A DNA stretch of 9,577 nt, from NCBI GenBank assembly GCA_945957225.1, contig CAMFKK010000059.1:1-9577 (forward strand). Direction: 5' to 3'. The position numbers and the translations under genes were made by a program. Every line of letters starts with the position of its first letter. Position 1 is the stretch's first letter. This stretch comes from an uncultured Sphingobacteriia bacterium. GTDB taxonomy: Bacteria; Bacteroidota; Bacteroidia; Chitinophagales; Chitinophagaceae. Below, in pieces: positions 1-7,029 of this stretch. The notes under the pieces were generated by a model. The model was not told the origin of the DNA, searched no databases, and worked only from the letters and a program-made list of their open reading frames with translations.

Positions 1-234
1 ATCCTTGATACTTTCTTTGGCTTGTTTAAAATAAAGATCCATGCTGTCCTTGGGTGTATACCAATACAAACTAGGATGGTTGGCTTCCAAAATTTTTTGT
101 AACAACGCAACCTCTTCCTGTAAAATTTCTGGAGACTTTTTATTCAGCGGAGAATAAGCGCTATGGCGCGATGGTCCACAAGCCACAAAAAAAACAAGCA
201 TGCAAAACAGCCAAAGCGTTCTTGTGTTTTGCAT
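1..234 (-). CDS. S41-peptidase-like lipoprotein, N-terminal 78 residues only (runs off left edge)
   Basis: The frame is open from an ATG at 234-232 to the window edge, giving 78 codons. The product starts with a lipoprotein signal peptide: Arg5, a hydrophobic run at about 8-18, and the lipobox V-A-C-G with Cys19 as the lipidation site. It should therefore be exported and lipid-anchored. The next part, including the stretch ILEANHPSLYWYTPKDSMD (residues 48-66), resembles from memory the N-terminal region of Bacteroidota S41-family (C-terminal-processing-protease-like) peptidases. The protease domain would lie outside the window, so the catalytic residues cannot be checked. The ATG is 9 bp after the thiL stop codon, which fits a shared operon. 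No clear Shine-Dalgarno is visible. Met12 is a possible alternative start but would leave a signal peptide too short and uncharged. The start codon lies inside a long inverted repeat (187-238). Confidence 0.75.
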   Translation of the reverse strand, partial: MQNTRTLWLFCMLVFFVACGPSRHSAYSPLNKKSPEILQEEVALLQKILEANHPSLYWYTPKDSMDLYFKQAKESIKD

Positions 235-238
235 GCTT
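187..238 (-). terminator. Perfect 14-bp inverted repeat plus T8: terminator-like or attenuator hairpin over a start codon
   Basis: On the minus strand the arm AAGCATGCAAAACA (238-225) and the arm TGTTTTGCATGCTT (209-196) are exact reverse complements, separated by a 15-base loop. One G (195) and then eight consecutive T (194-187) follow. A stem plus a U run has the form of an intrinsic terminator for thiL, although only 5 of the 14 pairs are G:C. The 5' arm contains the ATG of the next gene and the 3' arm encodes part of its signal peptide. The structure could therefore end transcription, act as an attenuator, or mask the start codon. The inverted repeat is seen directly; any function is inferred. 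Confidence 0.5.
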
Positions 239-243
239 AGTAA

Positions 244-1275
244 TTATTGTTGAAAGGCATTCCAGCCCTGTGCAGTAATATTAAAAGTATTGCCACCTTT
301 GGTCAAGAGTTTGCAACCCTCTTCCAAATCTGTCATATAACCAATCACACTGATCTCTTCATTAAAAGTGATTTTATCATGGTCTTCTTGCTTGAGGGTA
401 AAAATGAGTTCATAATCTTCACCACCATTCAATGCACAAACCGTTGGATCAAGACCAAATTTATAAGCAGCCCTGCGGCTCTCATCATGTATAGGCAATT
501 TCTCTTCATAGATTCTGCAACCCAGATTGCTCTGTTTGCAAAGGTGCATGACCTCACTACTTACCCCATCGCTTACGTCCATCATGGAAGTTGGTGTGAT
601 TTCATTTTTCTCAAAGAATTCAATCATGTCTTTGCGCGCTTCTGGTTTTAATAACCGGCCCACTATATAAGATTCATTCTCAAGATCGGGTTGTACTTGT
701 GGATTCTCCAAGTAGATTTTCTTTTCACGCTCCATGAGGGTGAGGCCTAAGAAAGCACCACCCAAATCTCCTGTAACACAGATCAGATCGCCCTTCTGGG
801 CTGTACTTCTTTTGACAAATTTATCGGGAGCAACTTCACCAATAGCGGTGATGCTAATGATCAATCCTTTTTGTGAAGTAGAAGTATCTCCACCAATTAA
901 ATCTACCCCATGTTTTTCACAAGCCAGATAAATGCCTTCATAGAATTCATTCAATGCTTCCATGCTCACCCTATTGCTAATACCAATACTCACGGTAATT
1001 TGAGTAGGCTGGGCATTCATGGCATAGATATCACTTAGGTTCACCATCACAGATTTATAACCCAAGTGTTTGAGCGGGGTATACATCAAATCAAAATGAA
1101 TCCCTTCCAATAAAAGATCGGTGGTAATCACGGTTTGTTTTCCAAAATGGTCAATTACGGCTGCGTCATCACCCACACCCAAAACCGTACTCACATTTTG
1201 AATCTCAAAATTTTTGGTCAGGTGTTCTATCAATCCAAACTCGCCTAGTTCGGCTATTTCAGTTCTTTCTTCCAT
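244..1275 (-). CDS. thiL: Thiamine-monophosphate kinase
   Basis: ThiL phosphorylates thiamine monophosphate with ATP to give thiamine diphosphate, the last step of de novo thiamine cofactor synthesis, in the cytoplasm. The 343-residue product has the usual family length and its Mg/ATP motifs in order: GDDAA (35-39), TTDLLLEGIHFD (51-62), NLSDIYAMNAQP (79-90), GGDTSTS (128-134), VTGDLGGA (167-174), DVSDG (233-237) and NGGEDYEL (283-290). The acidic residues that bind metal and nucleotide in this AIR-synthase-like fold appear intact. The ATG at 1275-1273 lies 20 bp after the suhB stop, and the lipoprotein gene follows 9 bp after the thiL stop, so it is probably the middle gene of an operon. No TPP riboswitch was recognised upstream, and no other thiamine gene is in the window. 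Confidence 0.96.
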   Translation of the reverse strand: MEERTEIAELGEFGLIEHLTKNFEIQNVSTVLGVGDDAAVIDHFGKQTVITTDLLLEGIHFDLMYTPLKHLGYKSVMVNLSDIYAMNAQPTQITVSIGISNRVSMEALNEFYEGIYLACEKHGVDLIGGDTSTSQKGLIISITAIGEVAPDKFVKRSTAQKGDLICVTGDLGGAFLGLTLMEREKKIYLENPQVQPDLENESYIVGRLLKPEARKDMIEFFEKNEITPTSMMDVSDGVSSEVMHLCKQSNLGCRIYEEKLPIHDESRRAAYKFGLDPTVCALNGGEDYELIFTLKQEDHDKITFNEEISVIGYMTDLEEGCKLLTKGGNTFNITAQGWNAFQQ

Positions 1276-1295
1276 GTAGTGTTTTTTGTTTCTAA

Positions 1296-2078
1296 CTATC
1301 CGTTTACTGGACCACCATTGACAATGGCTACCAATTCATCATGAATCAATCCATTGGTTGCAATAATATGTGGTTGATAGGGTGAATAATATTCGCCTTT
1401 AAAATCGGTCACTTTTCCACCAGCTTCTTCTACCATCAGGTACCCAGCAGCGCTATCCCAGGCATTGAGTTTGTGCTCATAAAATCCGTCAAATCGGCCA
1501 GCGGCCACCCAACAAAGATCAATGGCAGCACTACCTAGTCTTCTAACAGGCACGCCTTTGCGAATTAGTTTTTCAAACACTTGTAAGGGACCATTGGGAC
1601 TATCTAAATAGGTATAAGGAAAACCAGTAACCATGCTACTCTTGATCACTTCAGTTTTATTACTAACATGAATGAGCTTACTATTTAGTGTAGCACCAAA
1701 TCCTTTTTGTGCAAAAAAGAATTCCTTCATAAAGGGATTGTACACCGCACCCATGATCATTTTACCCTCTTGTTCTATTCCAATACTCACACAACAGATG
1801 GGAATTCCGTTGGCAAAATTCACCGTGCCATCAATAGGGTCAATGATCCATTTGATAGTACTGTCTTGGATAATTTCTCCTGCCTCCTCACTTAATATAT
1901 AATGGTCAGGAAATTCTGATTTAATCACGTCAAAAATGGCTTTCTCAGAAGCATGGTCAGCTTCTGTAACCAAATTGTTCATGCCTTCTTTGTTGGAAAT
2001 CTGAAAACTGCCGTTAAAATAGCTTTGCATTACTGCGGCACCAGCTTCGGCCGCTTTAATCAGGGTCTGTTTAATCAT
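1296..2078 (-). CDS. suhB: Inositol-monophosphatase family phosphatase (SuhB-like)
   Basis: This is a Mg-dependent, Li-sensitive-type phosphatase family whose members dephosphorylate inositol phosphates and related sugar phosphates. With the start at 2078 the product has 260 residues, normal for the family. Visible motifs are LVTEAD (36-41), the metal-binding SEEAG (63-67), WIIDPIDGTVNFANGIP (77-93, with Asp80 and Asp83 as metal ligands), and AWDSAAG (206-212) carrying the third metal aspartate. An in-frame ATG at 2123 would add 15 residues. It is rejected because homologues begin close to MIKQTLIKAAEAG and because a promoter-like element lies between the two ATGs. The gene is followed 20 bp later by thiL. 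The exact substrate cannot be read from sequence: inositol-1-phosphate, a nucleotide such as PAP, and other sugar phosphates are all possible. The symbol reflects the family rather than a proven E. coli SuhB role. Confidence 0.93.
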   Translation of the reverse strand: MIKQTLIKAAEAGAAVMQSYFNGSFQISNKEGMNNLVTEADHASEKAIFDVIKSEFPDHYILSEEAGEIIQDSTIKWIIDPIDGTVNFANGIPICCVSIGIEQEGKMIMGAVYNPFMKEFFFAQKGFGATLNSKLIHVSNKTEVIKSSMVTGFPYTYLDSPNGPLQVFEKLIRKGVPVRRLGSAAIDLCWVAAGRFDGFYEHKLNAWDSAAGYLMVEEAGGKVTDFKGEYYSPYQPHIIATNGLIHDELVAIVNGGPVNG

Positions 2079-2082
2079 GGGG

Positions 2083-2114
2083 CAAAAGTACCCCCGTTTT
2101 GCTTGATTTAGAAA
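2083..2114 (-). promoter_or_regulatory. Candidate Bacteroidota promoter for suhB, suggesting a leaderless transcript
   Basis: The minus strand reads TACTTTTG at 2090-2083, an exact match to the Bacteroidota -7 consensus TAnnTTTG. TTTC at 2114-2111 is close to the TTTG-like -33 element and at about the right spacing. Only four bases (CCCC) separate the -7 element from the ATG at 2078. If the element is used, transcription would start at or next to the A of the start codon, leaving almost no 5' leader. This also supports choosing ATG 2078 over the upstream in-frame ATG. Confidence 0.45.
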
Positions 2115-2180
2115 TGATTTCATAAAGCATTCGGTGGTATTACCATAGTTTTTAGTTTAATTCGTGGTTCATATTCTGCT

Positions 2181-3392
2181 TTGGAATTATCCATTATCAT
2201 AGTCAATTACAATGTGCGGTTCTTTCTGGAACAGTGTCTGCACAGTGTCTCTAAAGCTATTCAAGGGCTGGAGGCCGAGGTTTGGGTGGTAGACAATGCC
2301 AGTTCTGATGGTAGTTTAGACTATTTAACATCACTATTTCCTGGGGTGCATTTTTTGCCTAACAAAGAAAATACCGGATATGCCAAGGCCAATAATCAGG
2401 CTTTGACCCATTGCCGGGGCCAATATATTTTGTTTTTGAACCCAGATACCCTTGTGGCGGAAGACTGTTTTAGACTTTGTTTAGACTTTATTCAAACACA
2501 GCCATCGCCCGGAGCCATGGGTATTAGAATGCTGGATGGGTCCGGAAATTTTCTTCCAGAAAGCAAAAGGGCCTTCCCATCGCCAGTATCGGCCTTGTAC
2601 AAACTCACCGGTTTGTCTGCGCTTTTTCCAAGTTCGGCGGTTTTTAACCATTATTCCTTAGGGCATTTGAGCCAGTATCAAAACCATGAAGTAGACGTTT
2701 TGGCTGGGGCTTTTATGCTCTTACCCAAGTCTGTTTTGGACCAAGTGGGCGGTTTTGACCAGCGATTTTTCATGTATGGAGAAGATATTGACCTGAGTTA
2801 TCGGGTACAAAAAGCTGGATTTCAAAACTACTATTTTGCTGGAAGCGCCATTATTCACTTTAAAGGCGAGAGCACTAGAAAGGGTAGTTTGAACTATGTT
2901 CTGCTGTTTTACAATGCCATGCGGCTCTTTGTACAAAAGAATTATAGCGGTGGAAGGGCTGGGGTTTTTGCCTTTTTTATACAATTGGCCATCCTAATCA
3001 GGGGAGCATTTAGCATGCTCAATCGTTTGATTTTGGCCCCCTTAATACAGTTATTGGGCCCCAAACAGAAGCTGAATCCAACCAGAATTGCTATTCTGGC
3101 TGCGGAAGGGCAGGGACATAAAGCCATAGAGATCTTAAACAATACTGGACTTAACAATGGCAATTGCCTAACTTACTTACCTGAAGAAAAGCAGGTCTTA
3201 AAAAACAAAGCGGATTACCAAGTCATCTTATTTTGTGAAGGTGGCGGTTTGAACTGGAAACAGATTATTGAGCTTACGGCCGATTTTGCTGATTTTGAGG
3301 GTGAGTTCTGGTTTCATGGGTCAGGAAGCGGTTCCATTATTGGTAGTGATTCCAAAGAAACCAGTGGCAGAGCGGTAGTACCAAATCAGTAA
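2181..3392 (+). CDS. Family 2 glycosyltransferase (rhamnosyltransferase/WbbL-like, COG1216 type) with C-terminal Rossmann-like extension
   Basis: This 403-residue protein probably transfers a nucleotide-activated sugar to a lipid-linked or envelope glycan on the cytoplasmic face of the membrane. The GT-A domain starts with LSIIIVNYNV (3-12) and shows VVDNASSDGS (36-45), a DXD-like NPD (87-89) and the acceptor/base motif GGFDQRFFMYGEDIDLSYR (190-208). A hydrophobic stretch at about 260-287 may anchor it. The last roughly 110 residues form an alpha/beta segment ending in a Gly/Ser-rich FHGSGSGSIIGSDSKETSG. The start is a TTG: no in-frame ATG lies just upstream, and beginning at MELSIIIVNYN matches how the family begins. 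The gene is divergent from suhB. The C-terminus may be shortened (see findings). The sugar and acceptor are unknown. Confidence 0.88.
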   Translation: MELSIIIVNYNVRFFLEQCLHSVSKAIQGLEAEVWVVDNASSDGSLDYLTSLFPGVHFLPNKENTGYAKANNQALTHCRGQYILFLNPDTLVAEDCFRLCLDFIQTQPSPGAMGIRMLDGSGNFLPESKRAFPSPVSALYKLTGLSALFPSSAVFNHYSLGHLSQYQNHEVDVLAGAFMLLPKSVLDQVGGFDQRFFMYGEDIDLSYRVQKAGFQNYYFAGSAIIHFKGESTRKGSLNYVLLFYNAMRLFVQKNYSGGRAGVFAFFIQLAILIRGAFSMLNRLILAPLIQLLGPKQKLNPTRIAILAAEGQGHKAIEILNNTGLNNGNCLTYLPEEKQVLKNKADYQVILFCEGGGLNWKQIIELTADFADFEGEFWFHGSGSGSIIGSDSKETSGRAVVPNQ

Positions 3393-3495
3393 GCCACCAC
3401 TTAACCGCTCAAGACTCCGCTTAATGAGTTGTCAATCATGTTTTTTAAAGCAATTGCTTTAGCTTCGTATTTCTTTAGCAAAAAGGTTTCTAACG

Positions 3496-5028
3496 ATGGC
3501 TATTCTTGATATCAAGCTCCCAAATTCCATTCTCAAGGCCTTACGCCTGCCCCAGAACAATCCTAGGCGGCAGCAACTAAAGGTGTTGAGGAAGATGCTG
3601 CGGAAAGCTAGGTTTACAGAATTTGGCCAAACCTTTCGTTTTGACGAGATTTTATTGAGCAAACACCCCGGAAAGAAATTTCAAGAACTGGTTCCTACCT
3701 ATAATTATAATAAGATATACAAGGAATGGTGGCATAAGACTTTAGAAGGCAAGTCTGATGTTTGTTGGCCAGGTAAAATCAAATACTATGCACTAAGTAG
3801 CGGCACCAGTGAATCCGCTAGTAAGTTTTTGCCTATTACCAATGATTTGTTGCGTGGCAATAAGTTGGCCATGATCAAACACCTGCTCACTTTGCGTAAC
3901 TATGAAGACATTCCACTAGGCGCTTTGGGGCGTGGTTGGTTAACCCTAGGCGGTAGTACCGATTTACAAAAAGGACCTGGCTATTATTCTGGTGACCTGA
4001 GTGGCATTACCCAAATGAAAGCCCCATTTTGGTTTCAACCCTTTTACAAACCGGGTAAAAAAATTGCCAAGGAAAAAGACTGGAACAAGAAACTAGAAGA
4101 GATTGTAGAAAAAGCCCCCGAATGGGATATTAGCTTTTTGGTTGGGGTTCCTGCCTGGATTCAAATGTGTATGGAAATGGTAATTGAGCGCTACAAGCTC
4201 AACAATATCCATGAGATGTGGCCCAACCTGGCTTTTTTTGTGCACGGAGGCGTAAGCTTTGAACCTTATAAAAAGGGATTTGAGAAATTGTTGGGCAAGC
4301 CCATCACTTATATTGAAACCTATTTGGCCAGCGAAGGCTTTATTGCTTATCAAGACAGACAGTTTGCCCAAGGCATGAAGCTGGTAACCAGTGAACATAT
4401 CTTCTTTGAATTTGTGCCTTTTGATGATGTGAATTTTGACGCCAATGGCGATATGAAAGAGTTTCCTGAAGCACTCATGATTCATGAAGTAGAAGAGGGA
4501 AAAGACTATGCCCTCTTGATTAGCACCACGGCTGGCACTTGGCGTTACTTAATTGGAGACACGGTGAGATTTGTAGACAAAGACCGTTGTGAAATCATCA
4601 TCACCGGCAGAACCAAGCATTTCTTGAGTCTGGTGGGTGAGCACTTGAGCGTAGACAATATGAACAAAGCCATTCAGTTGGCCAGTGATGAATTGAATAT
4701 TAGTATCCCAGAATTTACGGTAGCGGGTGTGCCATTTGGCAATTTCTTTGCGCACCATTGGTATGTTGCTTGCAATGACAAGGTAGACGCCAAGGATCTG
4801 GCCAAAAGAATTGACCAACACCTTTGTCAGCTCAATGATGACTATGCCGTAGAACGCAGAAGCGCTTTGAAAGACGTAATACTAGACGTATTAACAGAAA
4901 AGGATTTTATGAACTTTATGACGGCCAAGGGAAAGATTGGTGGTCAACACAAATTTCCAAGGGTGCTCAAGGGAGGGTTGTTGCAAGACTGGCAGCGGTT
5001 TCTGAAAGGCGAACCCATTGAACCCTAA
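3496..5028 (+). CDS. GH3 auxin-responsive-promoter family protein (acyl-adenylate-forming amidosynthetase-like)
   Basis: The product of 510 residues matches the GH3 family, a branch of the ANL adenylating enzymes. Plant members activate a small carboxylic acid with ATP and join it to an amino acid. Motifs visible in order: the phosphate loop SSGTSES (101-107), YLASEG (276-281), WRYLIGDTVRF (349-359) with the ribose-binding aspartate, and the hinge region GRTKHFLSLVGEHLS (371-385). A C-terminal subdomain ends in KIGGQHKFPR (480-489), where a catalytic lysine would be expected. All key segments appear intact. There is no signal peptide, so it should be cytoplasmic. The ATG at 3496 has an AAGG about 10 bases upstream. 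The next gene begins 23 bp after the stop, suggesting co-transcription with the LysE-type exporter. The substrate of bacterial members is not known to me, so no pathway is assigned. Confidence 0.9.
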   Translation: MAILDIKLPNSILKALRLPQNNPRRQQLKVLRKMLRKARFTEFGQTFRFDEILLSKHPGKKFQELVPTYNYNKIYKEWWHKTLEGKSDVCWPGKIKYYALSSGTSESASKFLPITNDLLRGNKLAMIKHLLTLRNYEDIPLGALGRGWLTLGGSTDLQKGPGYYSGDLSGITQMKAPFWFQPFYKPGKKIAKEKDWNKKLEEIVEKAPEWDISFLVGVPAWIQMCMEMVIERYKLNNIHEMWPNLAFFVHGGVSFEPYKKGFEKLLGKPITYIETYLASEGFIAYQDRQFAQGMKLVTSEHIFFEFVPFDDVNFDANGDMKEFPEALMIHEVEEGKDYALLISTTAGTWRYLIGDTVRFVDKDRCEIIITGRTKHFLSLVGEHLSVDNMNKAIQLASDELNISIPEFTVAGVPFGNFFAHHWYVACNDKVDAKDLAKRIDQHLCQLNDDYAVERRSALKDVILDVLTEKDFMNFMTAKGKIGGQHKFPRVLKGGLLQDWQRFLKGEPIEP

Positions 5029-5051
5029 GCTTTGAATTTTCAATTAAGCGC

Positions 5052-5708
5052 ATGATTGCAGCAATTATCAAGGGACTGGGTTTGGGTGTGCTACTGGCTA
5101 TTTCAGTAGGGCCCGTGATCTTTGCCATTCTCAAACAAAGCATCAATAATGGACACAAAGCAGGCTATATTTTTGTAGCAGGTGTTTCTTCTAGTGATAT
5201 TGCTTTGTTACTCATTTGTAATTTATTTACCTCTCTTTTTCAATCGGCCCTGGCCCACCAAACCCTGATTGCGGTTTCTGGTAGTATCTTCTTGATTGCT
5301 GTGGGCATCTATACTTTCTTCTTTAAAAAAGTAGCGGTAGATGATGACAATAATCTCAAAGAAAAAGTATTTCGCAAGCGCGATTGGGTAGCCATTTATC
5401 TCTCCGGCTTCTTTATGAATATGCTCAACCCAGGGGTCTTTATTTTCTGGTTTGTTTGGTCGGCGGCCATCTTGGCGGATTCGGTTACTTATGCCAATCC
5501 TATTCAATACCGGGCCGTGGTATTTGGCACCTGTTTGGTATTTGTCCTGCTCACAGATATTCTAAAAGTGATGCTGGCAGGGCGTTTGAGACCAAAGATG
5601 ACCCCCAGAAACCTGCACCATATTAACCAACTCTCTGGCTTAATCCTCATTGGATTTGGCATTGCCCTCTGTTGGGGGGTACTCCAATTTGGAGACCATT
5701 TGAAATAG
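5052..5708 (+). CDS. LysE/RhtB-family amino-acid exporter
   Basis: This is an inner-membrane exporter family that moves amino acids such as lysine, homoserine or threonine out of the cell. The 218-residue length is typical. It begins with the family pattern GLGLGVLLAISVGPVIFAIL (8-27), with the conserved Gly-Pro at 20-21, and carries a second signature MNMLNPGVFIFW (122-133). About six hydrophobic segments can be seen, near 7-28, 38-60, 69-91, 113-142, 153-176 and 193-212. A charged loop (about 92-111, DDDNNLKEK followed by RKR) lies between the third and fourth. The gene starts 23 bp after the GH3-like gene, so the two are probably co-expressed. The exported substrate cannot be deduced; the neighbouring possible acid-amino-acid ligase suggests, but does not show, export of its product or its amino-acid substrate. 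Confidence 0.9.
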   Translation: MIAAIIKGLGLGVLLAISVGPVIFAILKQSINNGHKAGYIFVAGVSSSDIALLLICNLFTSLFQSALAHQTLIAVSGSIFLIAVGIYTFFFKKVAVDDDNNLKEKVFRKRDWVAIYLSGFFMNMLNPGVFIFWFVWSAAILADSVTYANPIQYRAVVFGTCLVFVLLTDILKVMLAGRLRPKMTPRNLHHINQLSGLILIGFGIALCWGVLQFGDHLK

Positions 5709-5761
5709 GTTTAACGATATTTTTAGGCGGGTCAATCCATATTCCAAGTATCTTACCGCCA

Positions 5762-6316
5762 ATGAAACTCAGCTGCTTCCTTTTTTGTTGTTGTTTATCG
5801 GCGAAGCTGTTTGCACAAAACGACCTCCTCTTACTCAAAGACAAAACCCAAACCCTTCAAACTTGGACCAAAGGTTCCTATATTCAATTCCAGTTTAGTA
5901 GCAAACAATGGATAGAAGGGATTATTAAAATGGTCAGAAACGATTCCATTACCATTGACCAGATTCAACTCAGACAGGTAGGCAATCAATTTGGATTTGC
6001 CAGCACGGATACCGCACATTTTGGACTGCTCAAATTACACGTGAATGAAATCTATGGCATGCCCAAAAGGGGTTCAAGCAATATCATCAGTAATGGGGCT
6101 TTGTTTCAATTAGGCAGTGCTGCCTATATCTTACTCAATATTACTAATAGCCTGATTAAAGGAGACGCTATTTTGGGAGCACAAAACCTAACAGGTCTTG
6201 GCATTGCCGGAGGATTTTTTATCTTAGGCAAGGTTTTACAATCTACACACAAGACTTATTTAAAAATGGGAAGCCGGTATAAAATGATGACCATTCAACT
6301 AGGCACCAATCCATAG
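5762..6316 (+). CDS. Secreted protein of unknown function with two C-terminal hydrophobic segments
   Basis: I do not recognise this family. The 184-residue product starts with a Sec signal peptide, MKLSCFLFCCCLSAKLFAQ, with a signal peptidase I site after FAQ at about residue 19, typical of Bacteroidota exported proteins. The mature part begins with a likely beta-rich segment (about 35-100, including SITIDQIQLRQV at 62-73 and LKLHVNEIYG at 90-99). Hydrophobic stretches follow near 113-132 and 143-160, then a basic tail. It could be a periplasmic protein anchored in the inner membrane. The frame is open further upstream to 5672, but that stretch overlaps the exporter gene and would bury the signal peptide, so ATG 5762 is chosen. 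The mtgA start lies 5 bp after its stop, which indicates tight co-transcription and hints at an envelope role. Confidence 0.75.
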   Translation: MKLSCFLFCCCLSAKLFAQNDLLLLKDKTQTLQTWTKGSYIQFQFSSKQWIEGIIKMVRNDSITIDQIQLRQVGNQFGFASTDTAHFGLLKLHVNEIYGMPKRGSSNIISNGALFQLGSAAYILLNITNSLIKGDAILGAQNLTGLGIAGGFFILGKVLQSTHKTYLKMGSRYKMMTIQLGTNP

Positions 6317-6321
6317 AACAC

Positions 6322-7029
6322 ATGCTCAAAAAAATCTGGCGTTTTACCAAGAAAGCAATGCTTTGGATGTTTGTTTCATCCTTATTGTATGTGATCATTT
6401 GCAAATGGATCATGCCACCAGTGACCATTACCCAAATCAGCAATGCATTTGGCTATGGTTTAAAAAGAGATTATGTATCAGGATCTGAACTATCTTATAA
6501 TGCCAAGCTAGCAGCCATTGCCAGTGAGGACCAAGCATTTCCAGATCATACCGGCTTTGACTGGGATGCCATTGAAAAAAGTTTGAAACCCAAGAAGAAA
6601 GGAAAAAAACGCAAGCTCCCACTAGGTGCGGGAACCAGCACCATTACACAACAAGTAGCCAAGAATGTATTCCTCTGGCAGGGTGGTGGTGTCTTCAAAT
6701 ATATTCGCAAAGTACCCGAAGCTTATTTTACCCTACTCATAGAATTGATTTGGGGAAAGGAGCGCATCTTAGACGTTTACCTAAATGTGATTGAAATGGG
6801 ACCTGGTATTTTTGGCATGGAAGCCGCATCACAGGCTTATTTTGGCAAACCCGCCAAACAATTGAGCCGAGCAGAAGCCGCCATGATTATTGCTTGTTTG
6901 CCCAATCCAAAAATCTTTACCGTAAAACCACAGAGCCGCAGGGTGAGTTGGCGCTATCCACAAATCTTGCGTGAGATGCACAATATTGAAGATGATCCCG
7001 ATGTGTTAGAGATTATTAGATCACACTAA
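6322..7029 (+). CDS. mtgA: Monofunctional biosynthetic peptidoglycan transglycosylase
   Basis: MtgA polymerises lipid II into glycan strands on the outer face of the inner membrane, without the transpeptidase domain of class A penicillin-binding proteins. The 235-residue product has one N-terminal membrane anchor (about 12-30) after a basic KKIWRFTKK start, then the GT51 motifs in order: SEDQAFPDHTGFDW (68-81, catalytic Glu69), GAGTSTITQQVAKN (102-115), RKVPEAY (129-135) and KERILDVYLNVIEMG (146-160), followed by GIFGMEAASQAYFGK (162-176). A very basic insertion, PKKKGKKRK (90-98), lies between the first two motifs. The gene is 5 bp after the secreted-protein gene, and its end overlaps the convergent kinase gene by 9 bp. 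All catalytic motifs look intact. Confidence 0.96.
   Translation: MLKKIWRFTKKAMLWMFVSSLLYVIICKWIMPPVTITQISNAFGYGLKRDYVSGSELSYNAKLAAIASEDQAFPDHTGFDWDAIEKSLKPKKKGKKRKLPLGAGTSTITQQVAKNVFLWQGGGVFKYIRKVPEAYFTLLIELIWGKERILDVYLNVIEMGPGIFGMEAASQAYFGKPAKQLSRAEAAMIIACLPNPKIFTVKPQSRRVSWRYPQILREMHNIEDDPDVLEIIRSH

Noticed and set aside
2079..2123. Upstream ATG at 2123 extending suhB by 15 residues
   Set aside because: Family members start near MIKQTLIKAA, and the extension overlaps a promoter-like element.
2146..2153. TAGTTTTT as a -7 promoter element for the family 2 glycosyltransferase
   Set aside because: It matches all but the last base of TAnnTTTG, but no convincing -33 element stands upstream and the region is T rich, so chance is likely.
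4093..4485. 130-codon open frame on the minus strand inside the GH3-like gene
   Set aside because: It lies opposite a well-supported coding sequence and its translation shows no recognisable motif. Other antisense frames inside thiL, suhB, the glycosyltransferases and the kinase were dismissed for the same reason.
5726..5760. Short inverted repeat GGCGG / CCGCC before the secreted-protein gene
   Set aside because: The arms are only five bases with a 25-base loop and no T run, too weak to call a terminator or regulatory hairpin.
5672..5761. Upstream start extending the secreted protein by 30 residues
   Set aside because: It overlaps the exporter gene and would place a normal signal peptide in the interior of the protein; ATG 5762 gives a proper N-terminal signal.
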